Positions 45,931 to 56,323 of a DNA stretch of 64,000 nucleotides are shown one piece after another (the first letter of the stretch is position 1; every line of letters begins with the position of its first letter). The stretch lies in NCBI GenBank assembly GCA_963855995.1, contig OY979717.1, forward strand, positions 38,958,380 through 39,022,379, given 5' to 3'. The notes beneath the pieces are model-generated. The model was given only the letters and a program-made list of their open reading frames with translations. It was not told the DNA's origin and ran no database searches. A program made the position numbers and the translations under genes. Source of the DNA: Muricea muricata (lineage: Eukaryota; Cnidaria; Anthozoa; Malacalcyonacea; Plexauridae).

Positions 45931-46824
45931 TCAGATCAGCTGGTGTACAAGGTACGACAACTGTGGATTTGTAGTTGGAATATCAGCATGGATTCGGTCA
46001 TGCTGAGCCTTAGGCAAGTGTTTTAACCATACTAACAAGTGCAATTGCACAGTACCTTTGTGTTGGAACTCAAAACGATAAAACGAGGTCTTAACATTTT
46101 TCATTTTAGCAATTTGGTTTTAAGAAGATATGTAATTGGACCATTTCGGATTTGAACTACCACAAAGATAACCCCTTACAATCTGCTCGAGTGTGTGCAC
46201 AATGTGCTCAGTGTTAAAGCCTGCCAGCTCTGTTGGGCCTCGTCCTGTTAACTTCTTAATGTTTTGGAGCCATGGTGGAAAAGGAAATGTCCACTCGTAA
46301 GGGCTAATGGTGATAAATACATCAGGCAAACCGAATTGGGAAACAGCATGCATTAGATAACGATGTTGCCACTCCCAATAGGTAGGAGAGAATAGTTTTG
46401 TGTCAAGGGCTCTCGCAAGAGAGCACTGGGTAAATCTGCCCGAATTGATTGTGCCGCTAATAACTTTGTACATTGTTCTCTCATAATGACATTGCAACAA
46501 ATCAAAATGCAAGCCATAATCAATTATTTCACTTGACAATTTGGTATGAAAGGATATTTTGCCACTAAGCCTGGACTCCCTACCACTCAAAACACTTTCG
46601 CACCATGTTGTATGGGGATACAAACTTGGCCGCAAGCAGCACTCTATACCGACTGTTTTGGTGATGTCAAAAATATTTAGGTTACACTGCGAGTGTATTA
46701 GCTCTTCACGTAAAACAATAAACGTTTTGTAACTTGATTGTTTTGAGTTAATCAAATAATTGCATGCCTCCATACACCTATGCTGGTAATTTTTATTTTG
46801 TACAGCCTTGATTTTGTCTAACAC
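45931..46824 (-). pseudogene. Helitron Rep N-terminal fragment, array unit 3
   Basis: This is the best preserved of the three Rep copies. The 234-residue frame (46824-46120) starts MLDKIKAVQNKNYQHR and holds the Helitron_like_N-type core around ISPYEWTFPFPPWLQ and GRGPTELAGFNTEH, ending ...WSNYISS. After TAA the frame runs on to the HUH block with QLHLLVW and ends at the TGA at 45931-45933. The stop and the altered HUH residue are shared with unit 2, so both predate amplification. Confidence 0.83.
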
Positions 46825-46974
46825 TGGAACTTTAGATGTTTCTAGGTTGATCGTGCCAGACTTGACACGATATCTATGTTCCTCCTGCCAGTATTGTTCT
46901 CAATCAATATGAAAAGGGCGTAATTATTGTAAAGGATCGAACAATATGGCAGCATGGCGAAAGGTTCACAATTG

Positions 46975-48310
46975 CTGACTTACGCATAAATCTCAAAAAT
47001 AAAATATTAAAAACTTTGAATTCTACGATTTCTTTGGATCTTCATACGTGTAAGAATCATAAGGTTCATTGGATATACTCCTCGTATTTTGTACTCATCA
47101 TCATAATTGGTTATCTGCGTTTTTTTTTATTTCATTCTACTATCTCATGTACCAAACTTACAAATAGTGTCTACCATAAAACTACACCAACAGTTTACTC
47201 AAATAACTTGTTTCTACTTTGGTTGTGTTGGTTTAGAAGTTTAATCAGATTAATTAAGCGTGCTGGTGATTTTTGGTGAACGTTTGTCTCATCTGGAGGA
47301 AGAAGAGTTTGTATTACTATTATTATATAAAGACCATTGGGATTTTTAAATATTTTGCGACGTCTCGTCTCAAGTCACCATGGCAACTACTTTATTTGTT
47401 TTCGCTTAATCTAACTTTGATATTCTTTGAATTTGGATTGAACTTCATTGATTTATGTAACAACTAGCTACAACTGACTTTTACTAAATCTGGACAAATT
47501 TTGTAGTGCATTGCTAACCAACTTGTGTCTTGTGGAATAAATCATCTTTCTCACATCCAGTGAACTGTGACCTTTGTCACTTGATACTTTGGTTTTTCCC
47601 TGATAATCAAATCATGGCTCGTGTCTCAGTTTTCCTTGTATTGGTTTTAATTCAATCTCTTTTGCTGGAGTCTCTGAAAATCAACGCAGGAATATCTACC
47701 TCTTCCTCGTCCATAATGATTGCGCTAAATTTACATGTGAAGCTTTTTCCGAGTAGGAACACTCCGGGTTTCTCACGTACTTCTCCAGCTACTCATTGTC
47801 CACTCTTGCACAAAATAACACAAAGTCTATACATTGCTAGAGTTTCTTTAGCAGCCTATTACTTGGTCCTTTTATCTGGCGACGTCAACCCAAACCCTGG
47901 CCCTATATCTGATTCCCACAACATGGGATTTCCGAAAGCTCGAGGTCTCAAGTTGGCTCACTTAAATGTCAGAAGTTTAGTGAACAAAATTGACAACGTT
48001 TGATCTTTGATTGATAAAAACTCTTTCGATTTCTTCACAGTTTCAGAATCATGGTTGAATTCCTCTATCTCGGACTCTGAAATCAGTCTTTCTGGTTATA
48101 CCTTAGTGAGAGAGGATCATAAAAATAAACGTGGTGGTGAAACGGCTATATATGAACGCAACGGCATCCCATACATGCATCGACCTGATCTATCCATTGG
48201 AGGAAATGAAACATGCTGGGTTTAAATAAATCGTGTCAAGTGTAAAAAGCTTTTTGTTTCCAGTGTATATAGACCCCCTGATCTTTGCTCTGATCTATTA
48301 ATTCATAGAC
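46975..48310 (+). pseudogene. LINE 5' end: hydrophobic leader, 2A-like motif and AP-endonuclease
   Basis: From ATG 47614 the frame reads MARVSVFLVLVLIQSLLLES, then at residues 88-97 SGDVNPNPGP (47875-47904), then the start of an apurinic-type endonuclease. Endonuclease landmarks are KLAHLNVRSLVNKIDNV, FFTVSESWLNSSISDSE, YTLVREDHKNKRGG and SSVYRPPD. In-frame TGA (48001-48003) and TAA (48223-48225) codons break it. Sequence homology ends near 48300, before the rest of the endonuclease. The enzyme nicks target DNA for target-primed reverse transcription. The 2A-like peptide would make the ribosome release the leader from the endonuclease-RT protein. The family looks CR1/L2-like. Confidence 0.78.
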
Positions 48311-48313
48311 AAT

Positions 48314-49660
48314 CTAAGGAATGGACTGGAAACGCAAGCTAAAGTTTATCACAAACTTACATTTACTAACGTTTAAGGTTAAAAAGTTGTTATTAAACCA
48401 CTGGCAAAGGTCAGTAAGGTCGGAGTTTAATTTTTGCTCAAGATCTCTGATGTTAGACGATGAATAATAGAGTACAGTATCATCCGCGTATAACAACAAT
48501 TCGCACGAGTTGACCACAGAAGACAATTCATTAGTGTAAATTATAAAAAGAAATGGTCCCAGCGCACTACATTGAGGAACACCAACAGATACATGCCTTG
48601 CCGAAGAACTAGAGTCACCAACGCAAGTGACTTGTGTTCGATCTGAAAGGTAAGACTGAAACCAATAGATGGACGAACTGCTAAATCCTACTTTTGTTAA
48701 TTTGTGGAGAAGAGAGTCATGATCTATGGTGTCAAAAGCTTTTCACATATCCAGAGAAACTGCCCCTTTGACACAACCTTTATCCATGTTACCAAGTATG
48801 AAGTCCGTAAAATCTGTAAGGGCAACCTCAGTTGATAGTTTAGGTCTGAAACCAAATTGACGTTAGGATAAAATTTTATGTTGAAGGAGGTAGCGATAAA
48901 CTTGGGTATGAACGGCTTTCTCCAGGATTTTGGAAGAACCGTGATGGGCCTGTAGTTACTGGGGTTACACCCGTCTCCAGACTTATACAAGGGGACGACT
49001 TTTCCAGACTTCCAAGCACTGGGAAATGTAGATGATAGAAGCGAACGATTAAATAAGTTGATTAGAACTGGAGTTATTTGAACGGCAGCATTTTTCAATA
49101 GACGAGCAGTAATTCGATCAAGTCCTGTAGCCTTGTTGGCTTTAAGTTTACTCAATTGATTAGAGACAAACAATTCGTCAATAGGATCGAAATGAAACTC
49201 ATCAACGTCCTGTTTAGTTGAAACTTGAATTGGCTGATTGTTTTGTGCCATGCCAGATTTCAATTTAGCTATCCACCTCAATGCAAGTGACGGGAGTACT
49301 GGACCTTCTACTCGTGATTTCATTTAGTGTCTTCCATAAAGCGGTGACGTTACTTTTATTTTAGTTAATTAAGTTGATATAATAGTCTGATTTGCACTTC
49401 TCCACCAGATTATTGGTAAGGTTTTTGATTTTTCTAGATTGATCCCAGTGAAACTTAGAGTTAGTTTTAATTGCCTTTCTATGGTGGAAATCCCGATAAC
49501 TTACATTGTCAAAGTAAGTCCAATTAGTCAAAGCAGAAGAGGTTTGTTCAACTATATTACATTGCACAACATTCGTACTACAAGGTTGTATGTTCCAATC
49601 TTCAATAAAACTAGCTAAATCCCGGTCATGTCGAGCTTTTCTAGCTTCAACAACTTGCAT
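48314..49660 (-). pseudogene. LINE linker and reverse transcriptase in inverted orientation
   Basis: Minus-strand blocks spell a non-LTR RT. They are the linker with FDNVSYRDFHHRKAIKTNS (49660-49361), then KLKANKATGLDRITARLL, FPSAWKSGKVVPLYKSGDG and NPSNYRPITVLP (49323-48724). Next come VGVPQCSALGPFLF and LLLYADDTVLYYSSS, with YADD at about 48479-48490. The frame is broken near 48870-48900, 48730 and at 49330. It abuts the plus-strand endonuclease part of a LINE tail to tail, so the segment is inverted relative to that part or belongs to a second copy. Confidence 0.8.
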
Positions 49661-49680
49661 GCAACAGGCAACCTTATTAA

Positions 49681-50800
49681 TTTATTGAAAAACATTTAAA
49701 ATCTGGTGTGGTAATTTTGGTACAGTGTATTAAATGATCATGTCATCTTGAAGTTCCATGACTAAAAACTGGCTATTTCGTTGTAATGATTTCAAACCTA
49801 AATATCTGGAAAACTAATGAGTATTTTTCGACGAAAATTCCTGAACACATTAGCCATTGAAAGGGCTTTTAAATGATATATTTCGTGTCCTGTTAACAGT
49901 GTTGCAACTGTGGACAGTTATTTCACATTGGGTTAGGCCTTACATCATTTAGTAAAAATTAATAGCGAAATTTTAAATGCAATTTTCTCAAAACCTAGCT
50001 CCCACAATTTCCTAAAAAATTAACAAAGGGCTAGTCTCAAAAGTGCCTTTCAAATGATACATAAATAACCTATGCTTCCTTATAAACAAAAAAAGGTACA
50101 ATATATATATGTCATGGGTTGCCAATATAAAGTATATGACAGATTTCAAAACTGGCCATACTGAGAAGCTTGGATGTCCAGTTAATTTAACCTCCGTATG
50201 GTGATGGGGTAATAACCCCCGACTTTTAATGCTAGTATTAATAATACTAGTTGTAGACCACGATTTTGGGGCATTGTTTACTGAGCCAATCTTAGTTATG
50301 AGTGCACTTCAGATGTTTGTCCCCAATTAGAGCAATTTTTTTCAACAAACGTTTGACTTATTTTCGTCATGTACATAACTTGCAGATAGTACAGTAGTAA
50401 TACCAACAAGTACACAAATCGAGCAATTTTTTGTATACACGCAACCTTGGTTCATTATCATCTGCAAGGTGCAGTGTTAGCTTCCAAGCATTGTGTTTTT
50501 GAAGCTGGAAAATAATGTTAAAATTCTTTTTAAACCGTCTGTCCTATCTAGTTGCAGGAGAACGAAATTATTACTGCATTTTCACTTTGTTTTAGCCTCA
50601 CCCTATTGTGGATGTTCAGGAAAGGTATAGAAAAAAATAGAAAATCATATGCTTGAAAAAGCCGTGGTACTGTGCGTTTGTTGGGTTTCTTTATTTTCCC
50701 ATGTTATTTTCAGAGCATGTATATGTTCATATTGCTTGACCCTGCCTTTCATCGATTTGGACACACTTTTGTCAGCTGGTTTTGAATTTTTTTGCTCCGC
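49681..50800. other. Intergenic, no supported gene
   Basis: AT-rich sequence with a short AT microsatellite near 50101. Nothing recognised on either strand. Confidence 0.4.
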
Positions 50801-51332
50801 TTAGATGTCTGGTGTGATTTGCTGACAGAAAATGACTCGCTGGCGGTGCCCCTGCAGTTGTAATTTGATATCCATCAACTGATTTGTCATCGGCGAAGGC
50901 TCATTCTCCCGTAATGGCACTGCAGGTGCTTGTGCAGTTGGTGGGATCGGTTTTTGTTGCGGTGCTGTTTGTGGGGCGACCAGTGTTCCACCAGTTGAGG
51001 AAGTTGCAGATGTTGTCGATGCTGGGTTGATCAACTGTTGGGACAACTGAAGGCTGCGCTATGCCGTATGTGACAAAGAGGAGAAAGGAGGTCTAATTGT
51101 GGTACACATGCTGTTCAGCATCTGTTGTAGTGCCGCTATGGTTTTCTTTCGTATTCTTGAGCTGGATCACCTCAGGGCTGTTGTTCATCAGCTTCGCCGC
51201 ATACTGTTCAGGATTCTGGAATAAAGCCCGCATCACTCTCAGTTGCGCGAGGAAAATGTACAGGGCGGCAGATTCTTGCATTAATTTGTCAATATACGCA
51301 TCTATTTCGGTCTCTTGGAAGGACCAGTTCAT
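50801..51332 (-). pseudogene. Unrecognised small gene, helical N-terminus and Pro/Thr-rich middle
   Basis: An ATG ending at 51332 opens MNWSFQETEIDAYIDKLMQE, with further helix-like text RVMRALFQNPEQYAAKLMNN, to about residue 79. After a frameshift near 51050-51095 another frame gives SATSSTGGTLVAPQTAPQQK, a Pro/Thr/Ala/Gln-rich stretch, and ends GHRQRVIFCQQITPDI. Read together it would be a protein of about 170 residues. I do not know the family. It lies 1.8 kb from the RPA-like gene on the same strand and could be an accessory gene of the same element. Confidence 0.45.
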
Positions 51333-53108
51333 GATATTGTATACGTCGGTTTGTGTTGCTTGTGTTGTTTTTTATTGCAAAGTTTCTTCGAAACTTCGTT
51401 TCTTTTGCAATATTGTGATGAGTGGGAAAAATTTACATGACTCAGGGGTCATAGTGTAAACTTTCCGGGGGGTGTTTGCAATTGGCGCACTTTCAGTGTT
51501 CTTGCTCTCTGCATCAAGCAAAACCTTTCAAATAACCCCATTTCCACATGTTATCACTTTTATCTATCGTGTTATGCAAATTTAGACAAACTGAAACTAG
51601 ATTTCGAATATATCATGATTAGTGTCTCGTCCTTTTTAAAGGGCCGGTAGTTGGTAGGACGTATTATAAGCGGTTTCTTCCCCCGGAAGGTGATTTTTGC
51701 CATAAGTGCGCATGCGTTTTAATTTGCTGTCTGAAGGTTAAATATGGCGATGTTATCGTATGACGATATATATTTTTAATATTTACACGGCCGTTAATTG
51801 AAATGTTACAACGTTGTTACGTTTAAGGACAATCCTGTGGTCAGTTATGTCAAAATTAGAAACGAAAATTTCGCTTTAAACTGCAAGTCACTGTCTCGAG
51901 AGATCTCTTCAGAATTTAGAATTTAATGTCGAGCACAGCGATGGCAGACAATATAGTGTAAATATAACGAGGATATGGGCATCTGTGAACAGCTTTGAAA
52001 TCTTTTTACCTGTATATCTAAACCTCATTAATAATTCATGGCAAAAGTCTTTATATGTGATAAAACACATGTGGATTTTCACAAACCTTTTACCTCGATT
52101 TTCTCGGCTTATACAACATTTATATTGAAAATTCTCTTATAAAGAAACAGACAAGATGGGTGTAAAATGAATCGGTTTAGAAGTCATTTAAAACACTCGC
52201 AATTCTTGCTTTATCAGATGAAATGCGGCGTATAGTGCAATTAAATTGGTCTAACACGACTTATTCATTTAGAACAGACGAATAAAGCAACTGAACTTCG
52301 TCTTCGCGCTGTCGTAACTAATAATAAATAGGTTTATATTTAGCATGCACCTAATAAGTTAAAGATTAACAACTGTCAATCAGAGAAATAAGCATGTGCG
52401 AGAGATGTCATATGAGAGAGAAAAACATTTCCTTTGGTTTTAAGAGGGAGTGATTTAGTATTCATTTTGAAAGTATAAGAGACGGAGATATCCTACATTT
52501 ATAGTAACATTTGTCGAGACGAGAGTGTGACTTATAAGTACATATTTCTAAACATCAATCACGTTAAAATTTGGGACGATTCACGGGGGCAACCAAATAA
52601 TATCTGACAGCGCAAAACGGCATATTTAATTGACACAAATTTAGTTACAGTTATAAAATTTTTCCTCGCACGAGACAGAGTGATTGGCACGATTGTAAAA
52701 ATAACAGGATATTCGAAGTTAGAAATAAACATGCCCTCAGCTTCCGCCTGCGCCAGCCATTGTCAACAAATTGCTGCCTCACCCTTTTTTTAACCGTCTC
52801 TAAACGCAGGGTATAATTCATCCATGAATGACAATAGAAATTGTCTAAAAGTACACGTTTATCGAGCAGCCATTTTCTGACAACCACACCGGAAAACAGA
52901 AAATATAAATTTATTCAGAATATAAATTTTTGTCCCTTACAATAACAAATTTTCCCAAATATCAACCTCCAAATATACATTTTCGCCCCCAATAATGACA
53001 AATGTTCATAAAGTAAAGTGTTTGCTATTTTTGATCGGTATATATTAGCTACCAAAAATGTTCAAGAATAGCAAGTTTATAAATATAAGCAGTCAATAAT
53101 ATGCAAGT
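51333..53108. other. Intergenic, no supported gene
   Basis: No convincing coding region on either strand. The 78-residue minus frame at 52651-52887 has no recognisable feature. No terminal repeats seen. Confidence 0.4.
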
Positions 53109-54301
53109 TCAGCATGAAAGAGTACATTTACTCATAACGTTGTATTTGTCGAATGTGATTTCGACAGAGAACAATTTCTCGCAAAGTTCGTCGTCATCGA
53201 TGTTAGTAATGTCCCCGACCAACATTTCAATGCAGTCCTTGAACATAATGTACCGAACAAGCTTCGTGTTGTCATCAGGCGAATCATTCTGCTGGCAAGT
53301 AAATTTGCAACACAGATTGAGCTGACATATGGAACTCCTCACGATGTGACCACACGAGTCGCACTTGATGGCTACCTTCGCGCTGTCTTGCTCTATATTT
53401 TTTTACTGTCGCAGCAATGTTTATAGCAAATAAATTCTTCTATAGCATGGACTGCGGGCACTTTTAACGAAGTGCTGCCAGGAAAAAGATTATTTTCGTT
53501 TAAAGTGTCTATGAGATTTGCTAATGCATGGCCATCTTGCTTAGCAATGGTTGTATCTTTGGTTGTGTTGAGGATCACTTCACCACCTAGGACATTAATT
53601 TCGTGGCTTCGCATGCGGACATTCTTGAATGCGTACACTATACCAGCCACGACCTTCTCTATGTCATTTTCCCAAAGGACGAGTTTTCCCAGTTTGCATG
53701 ATTCGTCGGCAATGAAACACTCCGCTTTTCGTAACTGGGACGAACCAACTAGTTGCACGGCAACGTCTTTGGCAATTACTTTGGCGACGAAGTCGACCAA
53801 ATCCCAGTCCATGGAATTTTTTATTATAGATTGTAGGTCGTTAAGCTTGATACTTCTGTCGACGAACTGAAAGTCGTACTCAGATGAATTGGGTACGGAA
53901 ATCTTTGTCATGTCGTTGACAAAGATTGTTTTCCCGTCCGACGCGTAGTTGAAACGATCCAACTTTACCGCTGTTTTCGTGGCTTCACGCTCCGCCAAGA
54001 TAATGCGCTTCGTCGACGAGAAACATACTCCCAGTATCATAGCACTTTTACACTGTAGTGTGAAATTGCTGTACTCTGTATTCTGCCGACTCTGTTTTGG
54101 AGGAGATACACTCTGAACATATCCCAACACGCCCTCTTCTTCGATCTTTCCTCGACCGTCTGAAACTGAAGTACTGTTAGGCGTAAATTCCAATTCATTC
54201 GGTCTCTTACGTTGTGTACCAGTCCCAAATTCTTGGCCAACTTTTGACGTGCTTTTATCTTTCGCTGGCTTTTTTGATTTATTAGTAACTGACTTCGACA
54301 T
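53109..54301 (-). pseudogene. RPA-like single-stranded DNA-binding protein (Helitron-associated type)
   Basis: I take the ATG ending at 54301 (MSKSVTNKSKKPAKDKSTSK) over upstream non-ATG starts. A basic N-terminal tail is followed by an OB-fold region starting GVLGYVQSVSPPKQSRQN, a second with RKAECFIADESCKLGKLVLW and VVAGIVYAFKNVRMRSHEI, and a long C-terminal region. A one-base frameshift in an A7 run near 53397-53403 separates it from a zinc-ribbon-like end (CDSCGHIV, CQLNLCCKFTC) that finishes at 53109. The arrangement resembles the RPA-like proteins often encoded by plant and animal Helitrons, which would coat single-stranded transposition intermediates. The OTU-Rep gene diverges from it 1.2 to 2 kb to the right. 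Confidence 0.62.
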
Positions 54302-54346
54302 TGCGCTCTCTAAATGTGCGACTTGTATGCGTGCCAACAGTACCAC

Positions 54347-55465
54347 AGAATAAGTGACAATACGCTATTACGCATTTGTTTAGTACTCATGGTGTGACAA
54401 CATGTCATACGTGCAAAAAGGTCTATATTTAATTTGTTATGGCCCCTCCCATAGAACTTTCATTTGGAAACACTGTTTTGACTATTGAGTTGGATTGACA
54501 TGCTTTTCCTGCGCACGTAATGTTAAAAATAAAACATTGAGTTAATTGCTTGAAAATGACTCCATCGTCAGGCGCACAATTGCCTAACTCCTATTTGTTA
54601 ACAACTGAGTTAGGCAATTATGCTAAGAGGCTAACGCCATGACATTTCCGAAAGTTCCCTTTTTTGTGGGAAAGCTTTTTTCTAATGCAAAAGCCTAGCT
54701 GCCTATTAGCGCGCTGCACAGATACACATGAAAAATTTTTTTAGCGACGTAAGTGTACTGCACTTGTCATCCGGCAAAAAACCCCACCCAAAATCTGTTG
54801 TCAGTGTCAAATCAGCGCTTCAGATAATATACCATGCTTTTAGCGTACGTCCACACAAATGTAATTACCAAAACTGTAAAATGTAACTCATTTGTAATAA
54901 AAATTTTATAATATTTAACTCTATATATTGAACGCCAAATTGTATTAAAGTAAAAATTGAGAAGTTCCTCATTTTGTTATTGTTAAGGTCCCTACTATAT
55001 ATAGATAAGCATCTGAAAGCACAATTATCATCTACATGCGAAAAGCGACTGGATAGCATCGTAATTGTTGTGACATAATTCATAAACACCTGTACATTAA
55101 CTCATGTGACTGGCACGTTAAATGTTAAAAATACTACATGACTCATTAGAATGCGAATGATTAGTTGTAAAGATTATCCATTTTTTGCTGGAAATTATAT
55201 TCTGTATGTAGTGATATTAACAAAATTAAAAATAGAAATGCTAGCAAATTATCAACATTGCTGAGTAAATCAGTATGCCATAAAAATACACGACAGCATT
55301 GTCATGTCTTCCAAAGGTCAACTGTCCTGGCCCCTCCCACTGAGCTTCGAATGAAAACCTGCAATTAGTGTAGTAAAAACAACTTTGAGTTGAACCTGAA
55401 GTATAATTACACACGAAATATTAGATATACAAGTTATGTGAAGTATATTCATCTCATTTGTTGAT
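54347..55465. other. Region between divergent RPA-like and OTU-Rep genes
   Basis: No gene is supported here. A hairpin with perfect 13-bp arms, AATTGCCTAACTC (54578-54590) and its complement (54607-54619), is followed three bases later by CTAA. It may hold divergent promoters, but no TATA box stands out. Confidence 0.45.
54578..54626. repeat. 13-bp-arm hairpin followed by ATGCTAA
   Basis: Perfect arms of 13 bp around a 16-base loop, with CTAA three bases beyond the right arm. Helitron 3' ends carry a short hairpin before CTRR, so this could be a terminus; the spacing is shorter than usual. It could equally be a chance or regulatory hairpin. Confidence 0.4.
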
Positions 55466-56306
55466 ATGGATTCTATAGTATGTGATGAGAATCCTTCGAT
55501 AGGTCATGGAGCATTTTGCAAAAGCAAAAGACTAGGGGATAACCCACGAACTATCGGGACAGCCTTGACTTGCCAGCTTAGCATTTCAGATGTTGAAAGG
55601 CAAGGAGATAGCCTGCGCGCTATTGCTACAAACCTTGTTCATGGGTCTAGCACAACCGTGCAAAATCGTGATCTATTTATTCGAACTTATGGGAAACTAT
55701 TGGAAAATTACGCTAAACTATCGATACTAACAAAACCTGGGATGACTTCTGATCACACTTCTGAGTCAGAAACACGCCACAATTTAAAAAAAATCAAATA
55801 TTGTAGCTCATGCATTACCAACAAAACAAGCATTCAAACAAAACAAGCGTTTTATTGCCAGGTCGTTTCATAGTTTTATTCGATGTAGATCACGAATTTT
55901 AAAACATTTCGAAGCACAGAAGGTCAATGATTGTGAATCATCTAGAATCGTCTTTAAAAATATTGCTAATTTGATGAGGAAATATAAAAAGCGCACACGT
56001 AGGATAGAATTGTTAATAAAGCACTCAATTCTCAAGCCATCTTCTTGGCATAATTTACTCAGTATAACATTCAGAAACTACTTCCTTCAGTGCCAAATCA
56101 AGACATGGCTCCAATATTGTAAGCCACCTAATTGTCCTAAAAACAACATAATTTCTAAGTGTTGTAAACAGGGTCCGGCACAGAATAGAACAAACAAACC
56201 CAATCTTAGCTCAAAGAGGTCAAAACTATTACTTGCGCACCTAAATGTATTATACAAAGACAAGAAACTTCTTACAAGTATTCATTATTCTTGTGCGGCG
56301 ATATAG
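55466..56306 (+). pseudogene. Leader ORFs upstream of the OTU-Rep gene
   Basis: One frame of 135 residues begins MDSIVCDENPSIGHGAFCKS and another (55971-56306) holds basic text such as MRKYKKRTRRIELLIKHS and KNNIISKCCKQG. The second overlaps the 2A motif in a different phase and stops just before it. The 2A frame is open only back to about 56206. The two leader frames are linked by a frameshift near 55873. They may be the decayed N-terminal product that the 2A peptide would have separated from the OTU-Rep protein. Family not recognised. Confidence 0.45.
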
Positions 56307-56323
56307 AATTGAATCCAGGTCCT
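56291..56323 (+). other. Canonical 2A peptide signal at the head of the OTU-Rep frame
   Basis: The frame reads LFLCGDIELNPGP just before the OTU domain. This fits the 2A consensus D-[V/I]-E-x-N-P-G-P exactly. 2A sequences make the ribosome skip the Gly-Pro bond and release the upstream product. The hydrophobic run before it (YSLFLCG) is also typical. Confidence 0.85.

Larger units (their letters stand above)
19928..48310. repeat. Head-to-tail tandem array of a Helitron-LINE chimeric unit (about 4.7 kb, three units plus a final LINE copy)
   Basis: Matching anchors show the period. The 2A-like LINE motif lies at 20017, 25915, 43172 and 47875. The Rep fragment ends at 22505, 41214 and 45931. 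Net of later insertions, spacings are about 4.4, 4.7 and 4.7 kb. In units 1-3 the LINE part ends at the same point (CTCACTTAAATG followed by CTTAGAAACTC), whereas the last copy continues as LINE. Unit 1 has lost about 225 bp between two GTCTC words near 20867. Unit 2 carries a 92-bp insertion near 33319-33410. Identical junctions mean the chimera was made once and then amplified. Confidence 0.88.

Noticed and set aside
50232..50250. 19-bp palindrome CTAGTATTAATAATACTAG
   Set aside because: Short and AT-only apart from the ends, with no flanking duplication or repeat partner. Expected by chance in such AT-rich DNA.
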